Shown: piece after piece, positions 1 to 7,155 of the stretch
How the letters are laid out: the number at the start of each line of letters is the position of its first letter
How positions within the stretch are numbered: position 1 is the stretch's first letter
Assembly (NCBI GenBank): GCA_903858075.1
Contig: CAIOHI010000273.1
Location: forward strand, 1-24,264
Reading direction: 5' to 3'
Source of the DNA: an uncultured Actinomycetes bacterium
Lineage (GTDB): Bacteria; Actinomycetota; Acidimicrobiia; Acidimicrobiales; Ilumatobacteraceae
Length of the DNA: 24,264 bases
Notes under the pieces: model-generated
Database searches by the model: none
What the model was told of the DNA's origin: nothing
The model's input: only the letters and a program-made list of their open reading frames with translations
Translations under genes and position numbers: made by a program

Positions 1-509
1 ATTTGTACGATCAGCCAGAGGCGAAAGTTGCCTTTCGTGCTGCTGCAGAAATTGCGCACCAACACAACAGGCAAGTGTCGCTGACTTTGAGCGATTCGTT
101 TTGCGTTGACCGCCATCGCACCGATTTCCGTGCACTCATTTCCGATGAAATAGACATTCTTTTTGGAAACGAAGCAGAGCTTTTAGCTCTCTATGAAACC
201 GATACCTTTGAATTTGCTGTCACGCAATTACGCCAAGACTGCATTGTTGCGGCCATCACTCGTAGCGAACTCGGTTCGGTTGTTGTTACTCAAGATGGAG
301 TGGTGGAAGTAGCAGCACAGCCTGTTGCCCAGGTGGTTGACACCACCGGTGCAGGCGACCTCTATGCGGCAGGTTTCCTCTACGGGTACACCCGTGGAAT
401 GGACCTGCATACTTGCGCCACGCTTGGCCACATTGCAGCTGCTGAAGTCATTTCACATGTTGGGCCACGCCCACAAATTGCCTTAAGTTCACTCTTGCCT
501 GCGCGTTAA
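1..509 (+). CDS. PfkB-family carbohydrate/nucleoside kinase (adenosine kinase-like), 3' part
   Basis: The gene is cut by the left edge; the TTG at 3 is an internal Leu codon, not a real start. The 168 visible residues form the C-terminal half of a ribokinase-fold kinase, which transfers the ATP gamma-phosphate to a sugar or nucleoside hydroxyl in the cytoplasm. The stretch LTLSDSFCVDRHR (about 27-39) and the NEAE segment (about 56-59) are typical of the adenosine kinase-like PfkB group. The PfkB signature DTTGAGDLYAAGF carries the GAGD anion-hole motif at fragment residues 116-119, whose Asp is the catalytic base in this family. Substrate specificity cannot be settled from this half; adenosine or another nucleoside or sugar is possible. 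The gene ends 19 bp before queF on the same strand, but queF appears to have its own promoter. Confidence 0.9.
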   Translation, partial: LYDQPEAKVAFRAAAEIAHQHNRQVSLTLSDSFCVDRHRTDFRALISDEIDILFGNEAELLALYETDTFEFAVTQLRQDCIVAAITRSELGSVVVTQDGVVEVAAQPVAQVVDTTGAGDLYAAGFLYGYTRGMDLHTCATLGHIAAAEVISHVGPRPQIALSSLLPAR

Positions 510-522
510 GTGGCGTTAGCAT
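495..522 (+). promoter_or_regulatory. Predicted queF promoter, leaderless type
   Basis: A -35-like TTGCCT (495-500) and a -10-like TAGCAT (517-522) are separated by 16 bp. The -10 ends exactly 6 nt before the queF ATG, so transcription would begin at or next to the start codon. There is no Shine-Dalgarno sequence before this ATG, which fits a leaderless mRNA. This is inferred from sequence only. Confidence 0.45.
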
Positions 523-528
523 TGAGTT

Positions 529-900
529 ATGGAACTCACTGTTCTCGGTCAAACCGTTCGCCATCCCATTGAACATGTTGAGGTGTTTCCTGCGCCTGAA
601 CATGTCACGCTTGTACGTTTCACCACCGATGAATTGAGCTCGGTGTGTCCAGTTACTGCTCAGCCCGATGTGTCGGCAGTTGTTATTGAGTATCGTCCGC
701 GCAAGTCGTGTGTTGAGTCCAAATCTTTGAAACTCTATTTGTGGAAGTTTCGCGATCGTGCTGTATTCGCAGAAGCTTTAGCTGCTGAGATTGCCGATGA
801 AATTATGACCACAGTGCAACCCGAGTTTGTTCGCGTGGCCCTCACGCAACGTCCTCGCGGCGGCATTGAGGTTCATGCCGAGGTAGAACGCAACCGTTAG
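529..900 (+). CDS. queF: NADPH-dependent 7-cyano-7-deazaguanine reductase (preQ0 reductase), short form
   Basis: QueF reduces the nitrile of preQ0 to the amine of preQ1, using two NADPH, in queuosine tRNA modification. The 123-residue length matches the single-domain (type I, B. subtilis-like) QueF. The catalytic Cys lies in SSVCPVTAQPD (Cys40), with the catalytic Asp47 seven residues later. The family motif ESKSLKLYLW is intact at 63-72, followed by FRD. A C-terminal RGGI (110-113) is also family-typical. The start is supported by length and by a -10-like box 6 nt upstream. No queC, queD, queE or tgt gene is visible, so here it stands apart from the rest of its pathway. It ends 9 bp from the convergent scramblase-like gene. 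QueF belongs to the tunnelling-fold superfamily with GTP cyclohydrolase I, but the Cys and the ESKS motif make the reductase call firm. Confidence 0.95.
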   Translation: MELTVLGQTVRHPIEHVEVFPAPEHVTLVRFTTDELSSVCPVTAQPDVSAVVIEYRPRKSCVESKSLKLYLWKFRDRAVFAEALAAEIADEIMTTVQPEFVRVALTQRPRGGIEVHAEVERNR

Positions 901-909
901 TACTTGAAC

Positions 910-1512
910 TTAAAGTCTCGAATCTTGTTTGAGTGCCGTATCAATACTGAGAGCTGCCGCAATGACGAGCGAATGAAGTGGTTGGCTGAGACTCTCGTGG
1001 ATTTCCACCATGTAGCTGTCGGCAGTGGTAAACATTTCGCGAGCAAGGCCAGCAAACTTTTTCGTGACACGGGCTACTTCACGGCCATCGGCATCTTCAA
1101 TAGAGAAGTTCCACGCCCGCCAATTCTCGGCCTTGATTGCGCCAATCTTTAAGCCGCCAACCTCAAGTGCAAAGTGAATTTTGCCAAAAACATTTTCCTG
1201 TACGATTCGCCCAAGTTCAGCGCCTGTTGAGTCGTTAATAAGAACAGTGCTCTTGAAAATTTTTGCCGGTCGTGTAATTGACATAACGAGAGCGCCACTG
1301 GAATCGGTAATGTCAAAATGATGTGTCAGGAATTGATCTACAGAACTGACGAGTCGAAGAAGTTTTTTGACATTGCTTTGTCCGACCTGATTCACGTGTC
1401 CGACGGTGTTCCCGTTGGCATCAAAAACTGAATACTGGTTGGTGAGTTCAATGAGTTTTGCTTTTTGGTTGACAACCAGGATGTTCTGCTGGAAAAGAAT
1501 TGATTCGCTCAT
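910..1512 (-). CDS. Phospholipid scramblase-related / LURP-one-related (tubby-like fold) protein
   Basis: This 200-residue protein has the repeating strand pattern of the LOR/scramblase family: an N-terminal ILVVNQKAKLIELTNQYSVFD segment split by a turn, then DITDSSGALVMSITRP, INDSTGAELGRIVQ and IEDADGREVARVTKKF. Such proteins form a 12-stranded barrel around a central hydrophobic helix. Bacterial members are common in actinomycetes but poorly characterised; some may bind lipids or nucleic acids. Toward the C-terminus the segment SLVIAAALSIDTAL looks like the buried helix. An upstream extension to 1587 would overlap the hydratase gene by 79 bp and contains no family sequence, so the ATG at 1512 is preferred. 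That ATG overlaps the hydratase stop by 4 bp (ATGA), so translation is probably coupled. No enzymatic function can be assigned. Confidence 0.8.
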   Translation of the reverse strand: MSESILFQQNILVVNQKAKLIELTNQYSVFDANGNTVGHVNQVGQSNVKKLLRLVSSVDQFLTHHFDITDSSGALVMSITRPAKIFKSTVLINDSTGAELGRIVQENVFGKIHFALEVGGLKIGAIKAENWRAWNFSIEDADGREVARVTKKFAGLAREMFTTADSYMVEIHESLSQPLHSLVIAAALSIDTALKQDSRL

Positions 1513-2294
1513 TGTTGGCGACCACGTTGCATAATTTTGTCGCGGCGTTCGGCAACTGCGTCGGCGCTGAAAGAACGTTTGCGCCATGCTTTTGCTTCTG
1601 CTGCCTCGGTTGACCAGGCATCAGCATTGGTGGTGGTAAGGGAATAGGTATTGCGAATTGTCTGCACGCCGCTTTGTTCATTGCCAATAATGTCGAGCGC
1701 AATTTTGCGGGTGAAGGGAATGAGTTCCGCATGTGGCACCACATGATTCACTAGACCGTATTCGTAAGCTTCATTTGCATCCATGAAGTTTCCTGTGAAG
1801 CTCATTTCGCGTGCCCGGCGCACGCCGATTGCTTGTGGCAAAAGTACCGAGAGCCCCCAGCCAGGCATTACGCCTACGCGGGCATGGGTGTCGCCGAATT
1901 TGGCGTGTTCTGACGCAATGAGGAAGTCGCAGTTGAGAGCGAGTTCAAACCCGCCGGTCACGGCCACGCCATTGATGGCGCCAATGAGTGGCTTGACCAG
2001 TTTCGGAAATGGTCCACGCACGCCATCGGCATTGGGCGTGCCATCGGCACCTGTTCCACCCAGCAAGTTGCTTGAGGCGTCACCAAGTTCTTTGAGGTCA
2101 AGGCCTGCAGTGAAAGCAGGGTCGGCCCCAGTGAGGATGATGACGTCAACGTCTTCGCGCGCGTCAGCCTCTTTCATGAGCTCGGCGAGGAGCTTCAGAA
2201 CTTCACTGCTCAGGGCGTTACGCGCACCAGGCCTATTGAGCGTAATGGTGGCAATGCGCTCGGAAACTTCAAGAAGGACAACGGAATCTGACAT
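1509..2294 (-). CDS. Enoyl-CoA hydratase/isomerase (crotonase) family protein
   Basis: At 261 residues this is a full-length crotonase-fold protein, a family that stabilises acyl-CoA thioester enolates with an oxyanion hole. The N-terminal LNRPGARNALS (19-29) and the oxyanion segment AFTAGLDLKELG (60-71) are intact, as is AVTGGFELALNCD (111-123). Compared with classical hydratases, the first catalytic Glu is kept (Glu117 in GGFELA). The second, expected in FGxPE, is replaced: the segment reads FGDTHARVG with His137. It may therefore be a non-hydratase crotonase (isomerase, hydrolase or other) despite the usual name. It shares a short intergenic region with a second, divergent crotonase and is followed by the scramblase-like gene through a 4-bp overlap. 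Substrate unknown; the likely role is in acyl-CoA or fatty acid metabolism. Confidence 0.92.
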   Translation of the reverse strand: MSDSVVLLEVSERIATITLNRPGARNALSSEVLKLLAELMKEADAREDVDVIILTGADPAFTAGLDLKELGDASSNLLGGTGADGTPNADGVRGPFPKLVKPLIGAINGVAVTGGFELALNCDFLIASEHAKFGDTHARVGVMPGWGLSVLLPQAIGVRRAREMSFTGNFMDANEAYEYGLVNHVVPHAELIPFTRKIALDIIGNEQSGVQTIRNTYSLTTTNADAWSTEAAEAKAWRKRSFSADAVAERRDKIMQRGRQQ

Positions 2295-2366
2295 GTCTCC
2301 ATACTGTCACGCAAAAGGGAAGTTATGGAAGTGGGAGATGAACTGTTGCCGTGACAGAATAGTGAA
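2295..2366. promoter_or_regulatory. Divergent promoter region between two crotonase genes with mirrored 8-bp arms
   Basis: CTGTCACG at 2304-2311 and its reverse complement CGTGACAG at 2350-2357 face outward toward the two genes. Each arm merges into a -10-like hexamer: CAGAAT (2355-2360, plus strand) and CAGTAT (2306-2301, minus strand). Each hexamer ends exactly 6 nt before the ATG of its gene. This suggests two leaderless transcripts with near-identical core promoters. The arms could instead be operator half-sites for co-regulation; sequence alone cannot decide. Confidence 0.5.
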
Positions 2367-3119
2367 ATGAGTCTTGTTGTAGTTGAAAAATCAGATGGCG
2401 TTGCAACTCTTACCTTGAATAATCCCACCGAGCGCAATACGCTCACTGCGCCAATGGTGGCCGACATTTTGGCTGCCATGGACGATGTTGAGAACGATTC
2501 GGCAATTGGTGCAATTGTGGTCACAGGCGCTGCCCCTGCCTTTTGTGCTGGCGCCAACTTGGGAAACCTTGCAACGGCAACGCCGGAAAGTTTGTCAAAT
2601 ATTTATGAAGGGTTTTTGCGCATTGCGCGCAGTCCGCTTCCCACCATTGCAGCTGTTAACGGTGCAGCGGTCGGCGCAGGAATGAACCTTGCCTTGGGTT
2701 GTGATGTGCGTATTGCGGCACGGCGTGCAAAGTTCGATACACGTTTTTTGCAAATTGGCATTCACCCCGGCGGAGGACACACATGGATGTTGCGACGCAT
2801 TGCTGGTCCTCAGGCAACAATGGCAACTGTCATATTCGGTGAAATTCTTGACGGCGCTGAAGCCGAGCGCGTGGGTCTTGTCTGGAAGTGCGTCGACGAT
2901 GACGTGCTGCTGAAGACTGCGCATGAAATGGCGGCTCGTGCTGCAACTGCTCCACGTGAACTTTTAAAAGTTACTAAGGAAACCATTCAGGCAATGTCGG
3001 CCATTGATGCCCACAGCGATGCCGTGAAGCGAGAAATTGAGCCACAGGTGTGGAGCACTCGCCAGCCATGGTTCGCCGAGCGCCTTGCAGCCCTCCAAGC
3101 AAAAATTTCCAAAAAGTAG
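2367..3119 (+). CDS. Enoyl-CoA hydratase/isomerase (crotonase) family protein
   Basis: This is a 250-residue crotonase-fold protein with LNNPTERNTLT at 17-27, the oxyanion segment AFCAGANLGNL at 58-68, and AAVNGAAVGAGMNLALGCD around 95-113. Both acid/base glutamates of classical enoyl-CoA hydratase appear to be missing. The first position is Asn107 (GAGMNLA) and the second falls at Phe127 (FDTRFLQIG). It therefore probably lacks normal hydratase activity and may act on, or only bind, another acyl-CoA. The C-terminus carries the usual EPQVWSTRQPWFAERLAA segment of the family. The ATG at 2367 sits 6 nt after a -10-like CAGAAT with no Shine-Dalgarno sequence, so a leaderless start is likely. It is transcribed away from the other crotonase gene. 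The protease gene follows 8 bp downstream with its own putative -10 box. Confidence 0.92.
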   Translation: MSLVVVEKSDGVATLTLNNPTERNTLTAPMVADILAAMDDVENDSAIGAIVVTGAAPAFCAGANLGNLATATPESLSNIYEGFLRIARSPLPTIAAVNGAAVGAGMNLALGCDVRIAARRAKFDTRFLQIGIHPGGGHTWMLRRIAGPQATMATVIFGEILDGAEAERVGLVWKCVDDDVLLKTAHEMAARAATAPRELLKVTKETIQAMSAIDAHSDAVKREIEPQVWSTRQPWFAERLAALQAKISKK

Positions 3120-3122
3120 AAT
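3117..3122 (+). promoter_or_regulatory. Putative -10 box for the protease gene, overlapping the upstream stop codon
   Basis: TAGAAT begins with the TAG stop codon of the preceding crotonase gene and ends 5 nt before the protease ATG at 3128. There is no recognisable ribosome binding site, so a leaderless transcript from this box is plausible. I saw no convincing -35 hexamer. Confidence 0.35.
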
Positions 3123-3127
3123 TACGT

Positions 3128-5233
3128 ATGCGGAAAATGTTGCGATGTGGCATCGCAACAGTGCTGTCTGTTGTCTTGGGCGTATCGGTTGTCCCGGTAC
3201 CCCAGGCACAAGCATCTGCTGTGAAACGTTCCTACATCGTTACGTTGCATCACCGTAGTGATATTGATGATGTGGTTGCCGCAAGCAAGAACTTAGGGGC
3301 GAAAAGGTTCAACATTTTCAGGTATGCATTAGGTGGTTTTGCTACCGACCTCAGTGATGTTGCGGCGAAGACCTTAAGACGCGATACGCGAGTAAAACGT
3401 GTAACTAAAAATGTGGAAGTGCACAAACGAGAAATTCCACCTGTTCAATTAGGCGCTCCGTATCAACTTGACCGCATCGATCAAAGAGCTTTACCGCTTG
3501 ATGATCGGTTCAGTTCACCTGCGACGGGTGAAGGTGTGCAGATCTACATGATCGATACTGGTGTGAGAGCGACCCACGTAGATTTAGTGGGGCGGGTCAT
3601 TGCTGGTGTAGACGTGGTAGGAAATGATGAAAGTGGCTCTCCTAGTTCTCCCACGTCAGACTGTGATGGACATGGAACCCACACAGCAGCTACAGCTGCG
3701 GGCACAACATTTGGAGTAGCAAAAAAAGCAACGGTCATTGCCGTGCGGGTGTTGAACTGTGATGGTGACGGTGACGTTGAAGGAGTGGTTGCTGGTATTA
3801 ACTGGGTACTTCATCATCATCGAAGTGGTGTGCTTGCCGTAGCGAATTTGAGTTTGGGCGTCAATGCCGACGAGAACTCTTTGCCTATGGACGATGCGGT
3901 ACGTGACCTCTACGACGATGGCATTGTTCCTGTTGTGGCGGCTGGCAATGATGGAAAAGATGCTTGCCAAACCTCTCCTGGCCATTTGCCTGAAGCTCTC
4001 AACGTCGGTGCCGTCAATAGCCAAGATGATCGTTTCAACAATGGAACTATTGGCTCGAATTACGGAACATGTCTCGACTTATTTGCACCAGGTGTGCGTG
4101 TGTTGTCGGCGGGAAGCGATTCCGATACGGAAACCCATTATGAAACGGGAACTTCCATGGCGTCGCCTCTGGTTGCAGGGTATGCCGCTTTACTTGCGCA
4201 ACAATTTCCCAACGCGTGCCCAGTTTCAATTGAAGATGCCATCAAGGCAAGAGCAACTACCAATGTTGTAAAAAATGCAGGAACGGGTTCGCCCAATTTG
4301 CTTTTGAATGTGGTTGATATTTCTGCCGTCGGAACCGCTGTGCCTGGAACTCCAAATGCATTGGTAAGCACTCCTAAAAATGAAGGTCTTGTGGTGTCAT
4401 GGGACCCTGGTTGCAGCGGTGGCGCAACATCGGGAACAAATACCATTCAGGTCAGTGTGAGTGGTGCCAAAAGCCCATTCCGCACAATCAAAATGAACGA
4501 TGCTGCTGGGCAAGTAGTGCTGAAGGGCCTAGATAACAACCAAAAGTATGTGGTTCGGGTACGACGTCAAACACCTAATGGAGCGAGTGATTGGTCTGTA
4601 CCTTCACTTGCGATGAGCCCAAAGCCATTGGTGACGGGTCAAAAAGTGTTACTGAATACTCTTGCGCGCTCAACTGAGGCAACCATCGGAGGCCAATGGC
4701 AGGTCTCTGCAGAGTCCAGTGGAGTGTGTCGAGTAACGGCAAATGCGGCACGAATGTATTTCATGCGCAAGGGAAGTTGTGGCGTTGCGGTGCAGCCTCA
4801 ATACACCAATGTTCCCTTCGCGCGTACCTTCTCTGTTGGGGAAACTATTGCCCCTGCAAATAGTGGACGCGGTCAGCGCATTGTGTATTCGCGTAGTTTG
4901 CGCCGATTGTTTGCAATTGAAGCGAGCAATGTTGTGAAACGCAGCATGGCCGTAGTGGCGCCCGAGGTGGCTCCCGCAAGCGGAAGTTTCTCGCTGGCAA
5001 TTCTGAATAATGGACTTTTGTTAGAAGCTCAAAGTAAAACTGGGAAAGTTGCCGCCTCGGTTCTCAGTATTCCTGTGCAGTGTGACGCCTCTGGGGTGTG
5101 TGTCGATACATACGGCTCCGATACCTATGGCACAAGCCAAGTGCAAGCACTTGGTATTTATATACCAACCGAAGACCTGCGCTGGTTTGAGCGTTGGGCT
5201 CAATCGGTGAAAACTTTTGTCATTGTTCGTTAA
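3128..5233 (+). CDS. Secreted subtilisin-like serine protease (S8, proteinase K-like) with fibronectin type III domain
   Basis: This 701-residue protein starts with a Sec signal peptide: MRKML, a hydrophobic core, and a probable cut after AQA near residue 30. An I9-type inhibitor propeptide follows (about 35-100, beginning RSYIVTLHH). The S8 catalytic domain has all key residues: Asp143 in MIDTGV, His182 in DGHGTHTA, oxyanion Asn274 in AAGNDG and Ser343 in GTSMASPLVAG. A fibronectin type III-like domain spans about 404-498. The remaining 200 residues, with a few Cys, match nothing I recognise and could be a cell-surface or substrate-binding region. It probably degrades extracellular protein for nutrients. 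An upstream start at 3050 would lie inside the preceding gene and bury the signal peptide, so 3128 is chosen. No sortase motif or C-terminal membrane anchor is visible. Confidence 0.95.
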   Translation: MRKMLRCGIATVLSVVLGVSVVPVPQAQASAVKRSYIVTLHHRSDIDDVVAASKNLGAKRFNIFRYALGGFATDLSDVAAKTLRRDTRVKRVTKNVEVHKREIPPVQLGAPYQLDRIDQRALPLDDRFSSPATGEGVQIYMIDTGVRATHVDLVGRVIAGVDVVGNDESGSPSSPTSDCDGHGTHTAATAAGTTFGVAKKATVIAVRVLNCDGDGDVEGVVAGINWVLHHHRSGVLAVANLSLGVNADENSLPMDDAVRDLYDDGIVPVVAAGNDGKDACQTSPGHLPEALNVGAVNSQDDRFNNGTIGSNYGTCLDLFAPGVRVLSAGSDSDTETHYETGTSMASPLVAGYAALLAQQFPNACPVSIEDAIKARATTNVVKNAGTGSPNLLLNVVDISAVGTAVPGTPNALVSTPKNEGLVVSWDPGCSGGATSGTNTIQVSVSGAKSPFRTIKMNDAAGQVVLKGLDNNQKYVVRVRRQTPNGASDWSVPSLAMSPKPLVTGQKVLLNTLARSTEATIGGQWQVSAESSGVCRVTANAARMYFMRKGSCGVAVQPQYTNVPFARTFSVGETIAPANSGRGQRIVYSRSLRRLFAIEASNVVKRSMAVVAPEVAPASGSFSLAILNNGLLLEAQSKTGKVAASVLSIPVQCDASGVCVDTYGSDTYGTSQVQALGIYIPTEDLRWFERWAQSVKTFVIVR

Positions 5234-5248
5234 ATCGACAAACGATCC

Positions 5249-5277
5249 TTCACATATTCCAACGACGAGCGTATGGT
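5249..5277 (+). promoter_or_regulatory. Predicted promoter for the small basic protein gene
   Basis: TTCACA (5249-5254) and TATGGT (5272-5277) are 17 bp apart, a standard sigma-70-type arrangement. They lie about 50 bp before the ATG at 5326, leaving a short leader that includes the strong ribosome binding site GAGAGGAG at 5313-5320. Confidence 0.4.
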
Positions 5278-5325
5278 GGCCCTTGTAGGGAAGCTATGCA
5301 ATTGGAATACCCGAGAGGAGACCCG

Positions 5326-5634
5326 ATGAGTAAGCGTCATCACAGTCAAGAAACTGTGCCACCCCCACGCGTTGAGTTGCGCGCTCACGCTCATAATGAG
5401 CGGCATCGAATGCATGCAGCTCTAGATGAAGTTGCAGGGTTGGTGAGCAAAGGAATTCCGGCAGAAGATATTCATGAACCTGGCAAGTCGTGGCGCGTGG
5501 AAGCTCATCACGATAAGGAACGTGCTATTCGCAAAAGCAGTGGTCCTTTGAAGCATTGGAAAACGAAAGAGTGGAAAAGGCGTTCGGTGGTGCGTAAACA
5601 GCGCGCTATTGCGCTACGAGCCATTGCTGACTAA
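5326..5634 (+). CDS. Small, highly basic hypothetical protein
   Basis: This 102-residue protein has no family I recognise. It is very rich in Lys, Arg and His, with no membrane segment or signal peptide. The centre (RMHAALDEVAGLVSKGIP) looks helical, and the C-terminal third is a cluster of basic residues (KHWKTKEWKRRSVVRKQR), compatible with binding nucleic acid or a ribosome. The ATG at 5326 is chosen because GAGAGGAG lies 5 nt before it, the strongest Shine-Dalgarno sequence in this part of the window; the frame extends upstream without one. Its 3' end overlaps the convergent acetyltransferase gene by 29 bp. The strong ribosome binding site and separate promoter suggest it is really translated. 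Confidence 0.65.
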   Translation: MSKRHHSQETVPPPRVELRAHAHNERHRMHAALDEVAGLVSKGIPAEDIHEPGKSWRVEAHHDKERAIRKSSGPLKHWKTKEWKRRSVVRKQRAIALRAIAD

Positions 5635-6250
5635 ATGCCTCGCGACGCTGGTCCCACTCTTCCAGAGTGAGCGCAAATCGATGATGGTCTTCCCATAACC
5701 CATTGATTTCTAAATAGCGTTCTGCAGTTCCTTCGTTACGAAGTTCCAGTTTTTCTGCGACACGCAAACTGTTTGTGTTGTGGGGAATAATGCAAATTTC
5801 AATACGATGCAAATGGAGTTCGTCGAACGCGAATTTCAAAAGAACGACAACAGACTCTGCAATGTAACTTTTCCCTGCTCGTGCTTGGTCGATCCAGTAG
5901 CCAATTGTTCCGCATTGCATGGCTCCACGCATGACATTGTTGATGTTTACTTCTCCAGCAAAAACATTGTCAACAAAAAGCCCAAAAGCATATGAGTTTC
6001 CCGATTGGCGTTCGCGTTCACGAATATTGCAGCGCGCAGAAAAAATATCGCGGTCAAGTGCTGGGTCGGGCTGGTTAATGGGTCGAGCAGGTTCCCAACG
6101 GGTGAGCCAATCGCCGTTACGCCGACGCACTTCACTCCATGCAGCGAAATCTTCAGCTACTAATGGTCGAAGAACGACGCGCGACCCATATAGACGCAAA
6201 CCAGAGTTTGCGAGTGAGCCTGAGCTGGATCTTGCGGGATGCTGGTTCAT
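5606..6250 (-). CDS. GNAT-family N-acetyltransferase, RimJ/RimL-like
   Basis: This 214-residue protein has the GNAT fold of the RimJ/RimL group, which acetylates the N-terminal residue of ribosomal proteins with acetyl-CoA. The start of the domain (RLYGSRVVLRPLVAEDFAAW, about 19-38) is typical. The acetyl-CoA pyrophosphate loop lies in RAGKSYIAESV, followed by the C-terminal family segment HRIEICIIPHNTNSLRVAEKL. The pattern IGYWIDQ before the loop also fits RimJ-type enzymes. It is the last gene of the DUF501-ppx-GNAT run, overlapping the ppx stop by 4 bp (ATGA), so translation is probably coupled. The natural substrate is not known; a related role in antibiotic or small-molecule acetylation is possible. 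Its 3' end overlaps the small basic gene on the other strand. Confidence 0.88.
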   Translation of the reverse strand: MNQHPARSSSGSLANSGLRLYGSRVVLRPLVAEDFAAWSEVRRRNGDWLTRWEPARPINQPDPALDRDIFSARCNIRERERQSGNSYAFGLFVDNVFAGEVNINNVMRGAMQCGTIGYWIDQARAGKSYIAESVVVLLKFAFDELHLHRIEICIIPHNTNSLRVAEKLELRNEGTAERYLEINGLWEDHHRFALTLEEWDQRREAFSQQWLVAQ

Positions 6251-7155
6251 GATGTTTCGGTAGCAACCACTCCGTCGAGGAGAGATGCCGTGGAAATAAT
6301 GATATGCGACCGTTGAAGTTTGCGCATGATTGCAACGAGCGCACAGCAGCCTCCCACTATGACGTCGGCACGATCAGCATTGAGACCAGGGTTAAAGAGC
6401 CGATCGCGCAGAGCCTCGGTAGCAAGCGTGCGAAAGACGTCTTCTGCAGCGTCGCGGGTGAGCACAAAGCCGTGAAGTTTCTGCACATCAAATTGTGTGA
6501 GCCCAAGTTCAACCATGGCAATAGTGACAATGGTCCCGGCAACACCGATGATTTCATCACAGTCAGCAAGTTCAGGAATCTCCCGTAGAACATCGTCGAC
6601 TTCGTCAATAATGACGCCAATGGCGTTGGTGAGTTCTTCAGGCCGCGGTGGGTCGGAGTGAATTTCCTTCTCGGTGAGGCTTCGTGCGCCATAGGGAATG
6701 CTGACGACGCGGGGCGTGCTATTCGGGTTCCCAACGGCAATTTCAGTGGATCCTCCGCCAATGTCGAAGACGGCAATCAACTGTGGGTTATTCGGCAAGG
6801 GAAGCTGTTGTTGGGCCCCAATGAAAGATAGGCGACCTTCTTCTTCACCTGAAATAAGGCGAGGAGTGACTCCAACCATTGATTCCACCTCTGCAAGAAA
6901 CTCTGTTCCATTGCCGGCATGGCGTACTGCTGCGGTTGCAACCACATGGATATTTTTAACGTCATGCTTAGTGAGTACAGAAGAGTAGTGACGCAGTTGC
7001 TGCAGAGTGTTTTCCATTGATTCCGCAGACAGCATTTTGGTACGCAATACGCCAGTGCCGAGGCGAGTAATTTTCTGTTCGCGCACAAGCGTGTTGCCAT
7101 TGTGTGAAATGAGCAAGTTTGTGGAGTTGCTCCCAATATCTATGACGCCGATCAT
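6247..7155 (-). CDS. ppx: Ppx/GppA family exopolyphosphatase / guanosine pentaphosphatase
   Basis: This family hydrolyses terminal phosphates of inorganic polyphosphate or converts pppGpp to ppGpp, linking phosphate storage to the stringent response. The 302-residue protein is the short actinobacterial form without the extra C-terminal HD domain. The two phosphate-binding motifs of the actin-like ATPase fold are intact: IDIGSNSTNLL at 5-15 and VFDIGGGSTEIAVG in the middle. The segment GVAGTIVTIAMVEL and the C-terminal DRADVIVGG are also characteristic. It follows DUF501 with a 4-bp overlap, the usual order in Actinomycetota, and is in turn coupled to the acetyltransferase. Whether polyphosphate or pppGpp is preferred cannot be told from sequence. 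Confidence 0.93.
   Translation of the reverse strand: MIGVIDIGSNSTNLLISHNGNTLVREQKITRLGTGVLRTKMLSAESMENTLQQLRHYSSVLTKHDVKNIHVVATAAVRHAGNGTEFLAEVESMVGVTPRLISGEEEGRLSFIGAQQQLPLPNNPQLIAVFDIGGGSTEIAVGNPNSTPRVVSIPYGARSLTEKEIHSDPPRPEELTNAIGVIIDEVDDVLREIPELADCDEIIGVAGTIVTIAMVELGLTQFDVQKLHGFVLTRDAAEDVFRTLATEALRDRLFNPGLNADRADVIVGGCCALVAIMRKLQRSHIIISTASLLDGVVATETS

Noticed and set aside
1783..2370. Open frame of 195 codons on the plus strand opposite the first crotonase gene
   Set aside because: The composition is Ser/Arg/Pro-rich and it shows no recognisable domain; the crotonase on the other strand is clear.
3050..3127. Earlier start for the protease gene
   Set aside because: It would overlap the preceding crotonase coding region and place 26 non-family residues before a normal signal peptide.
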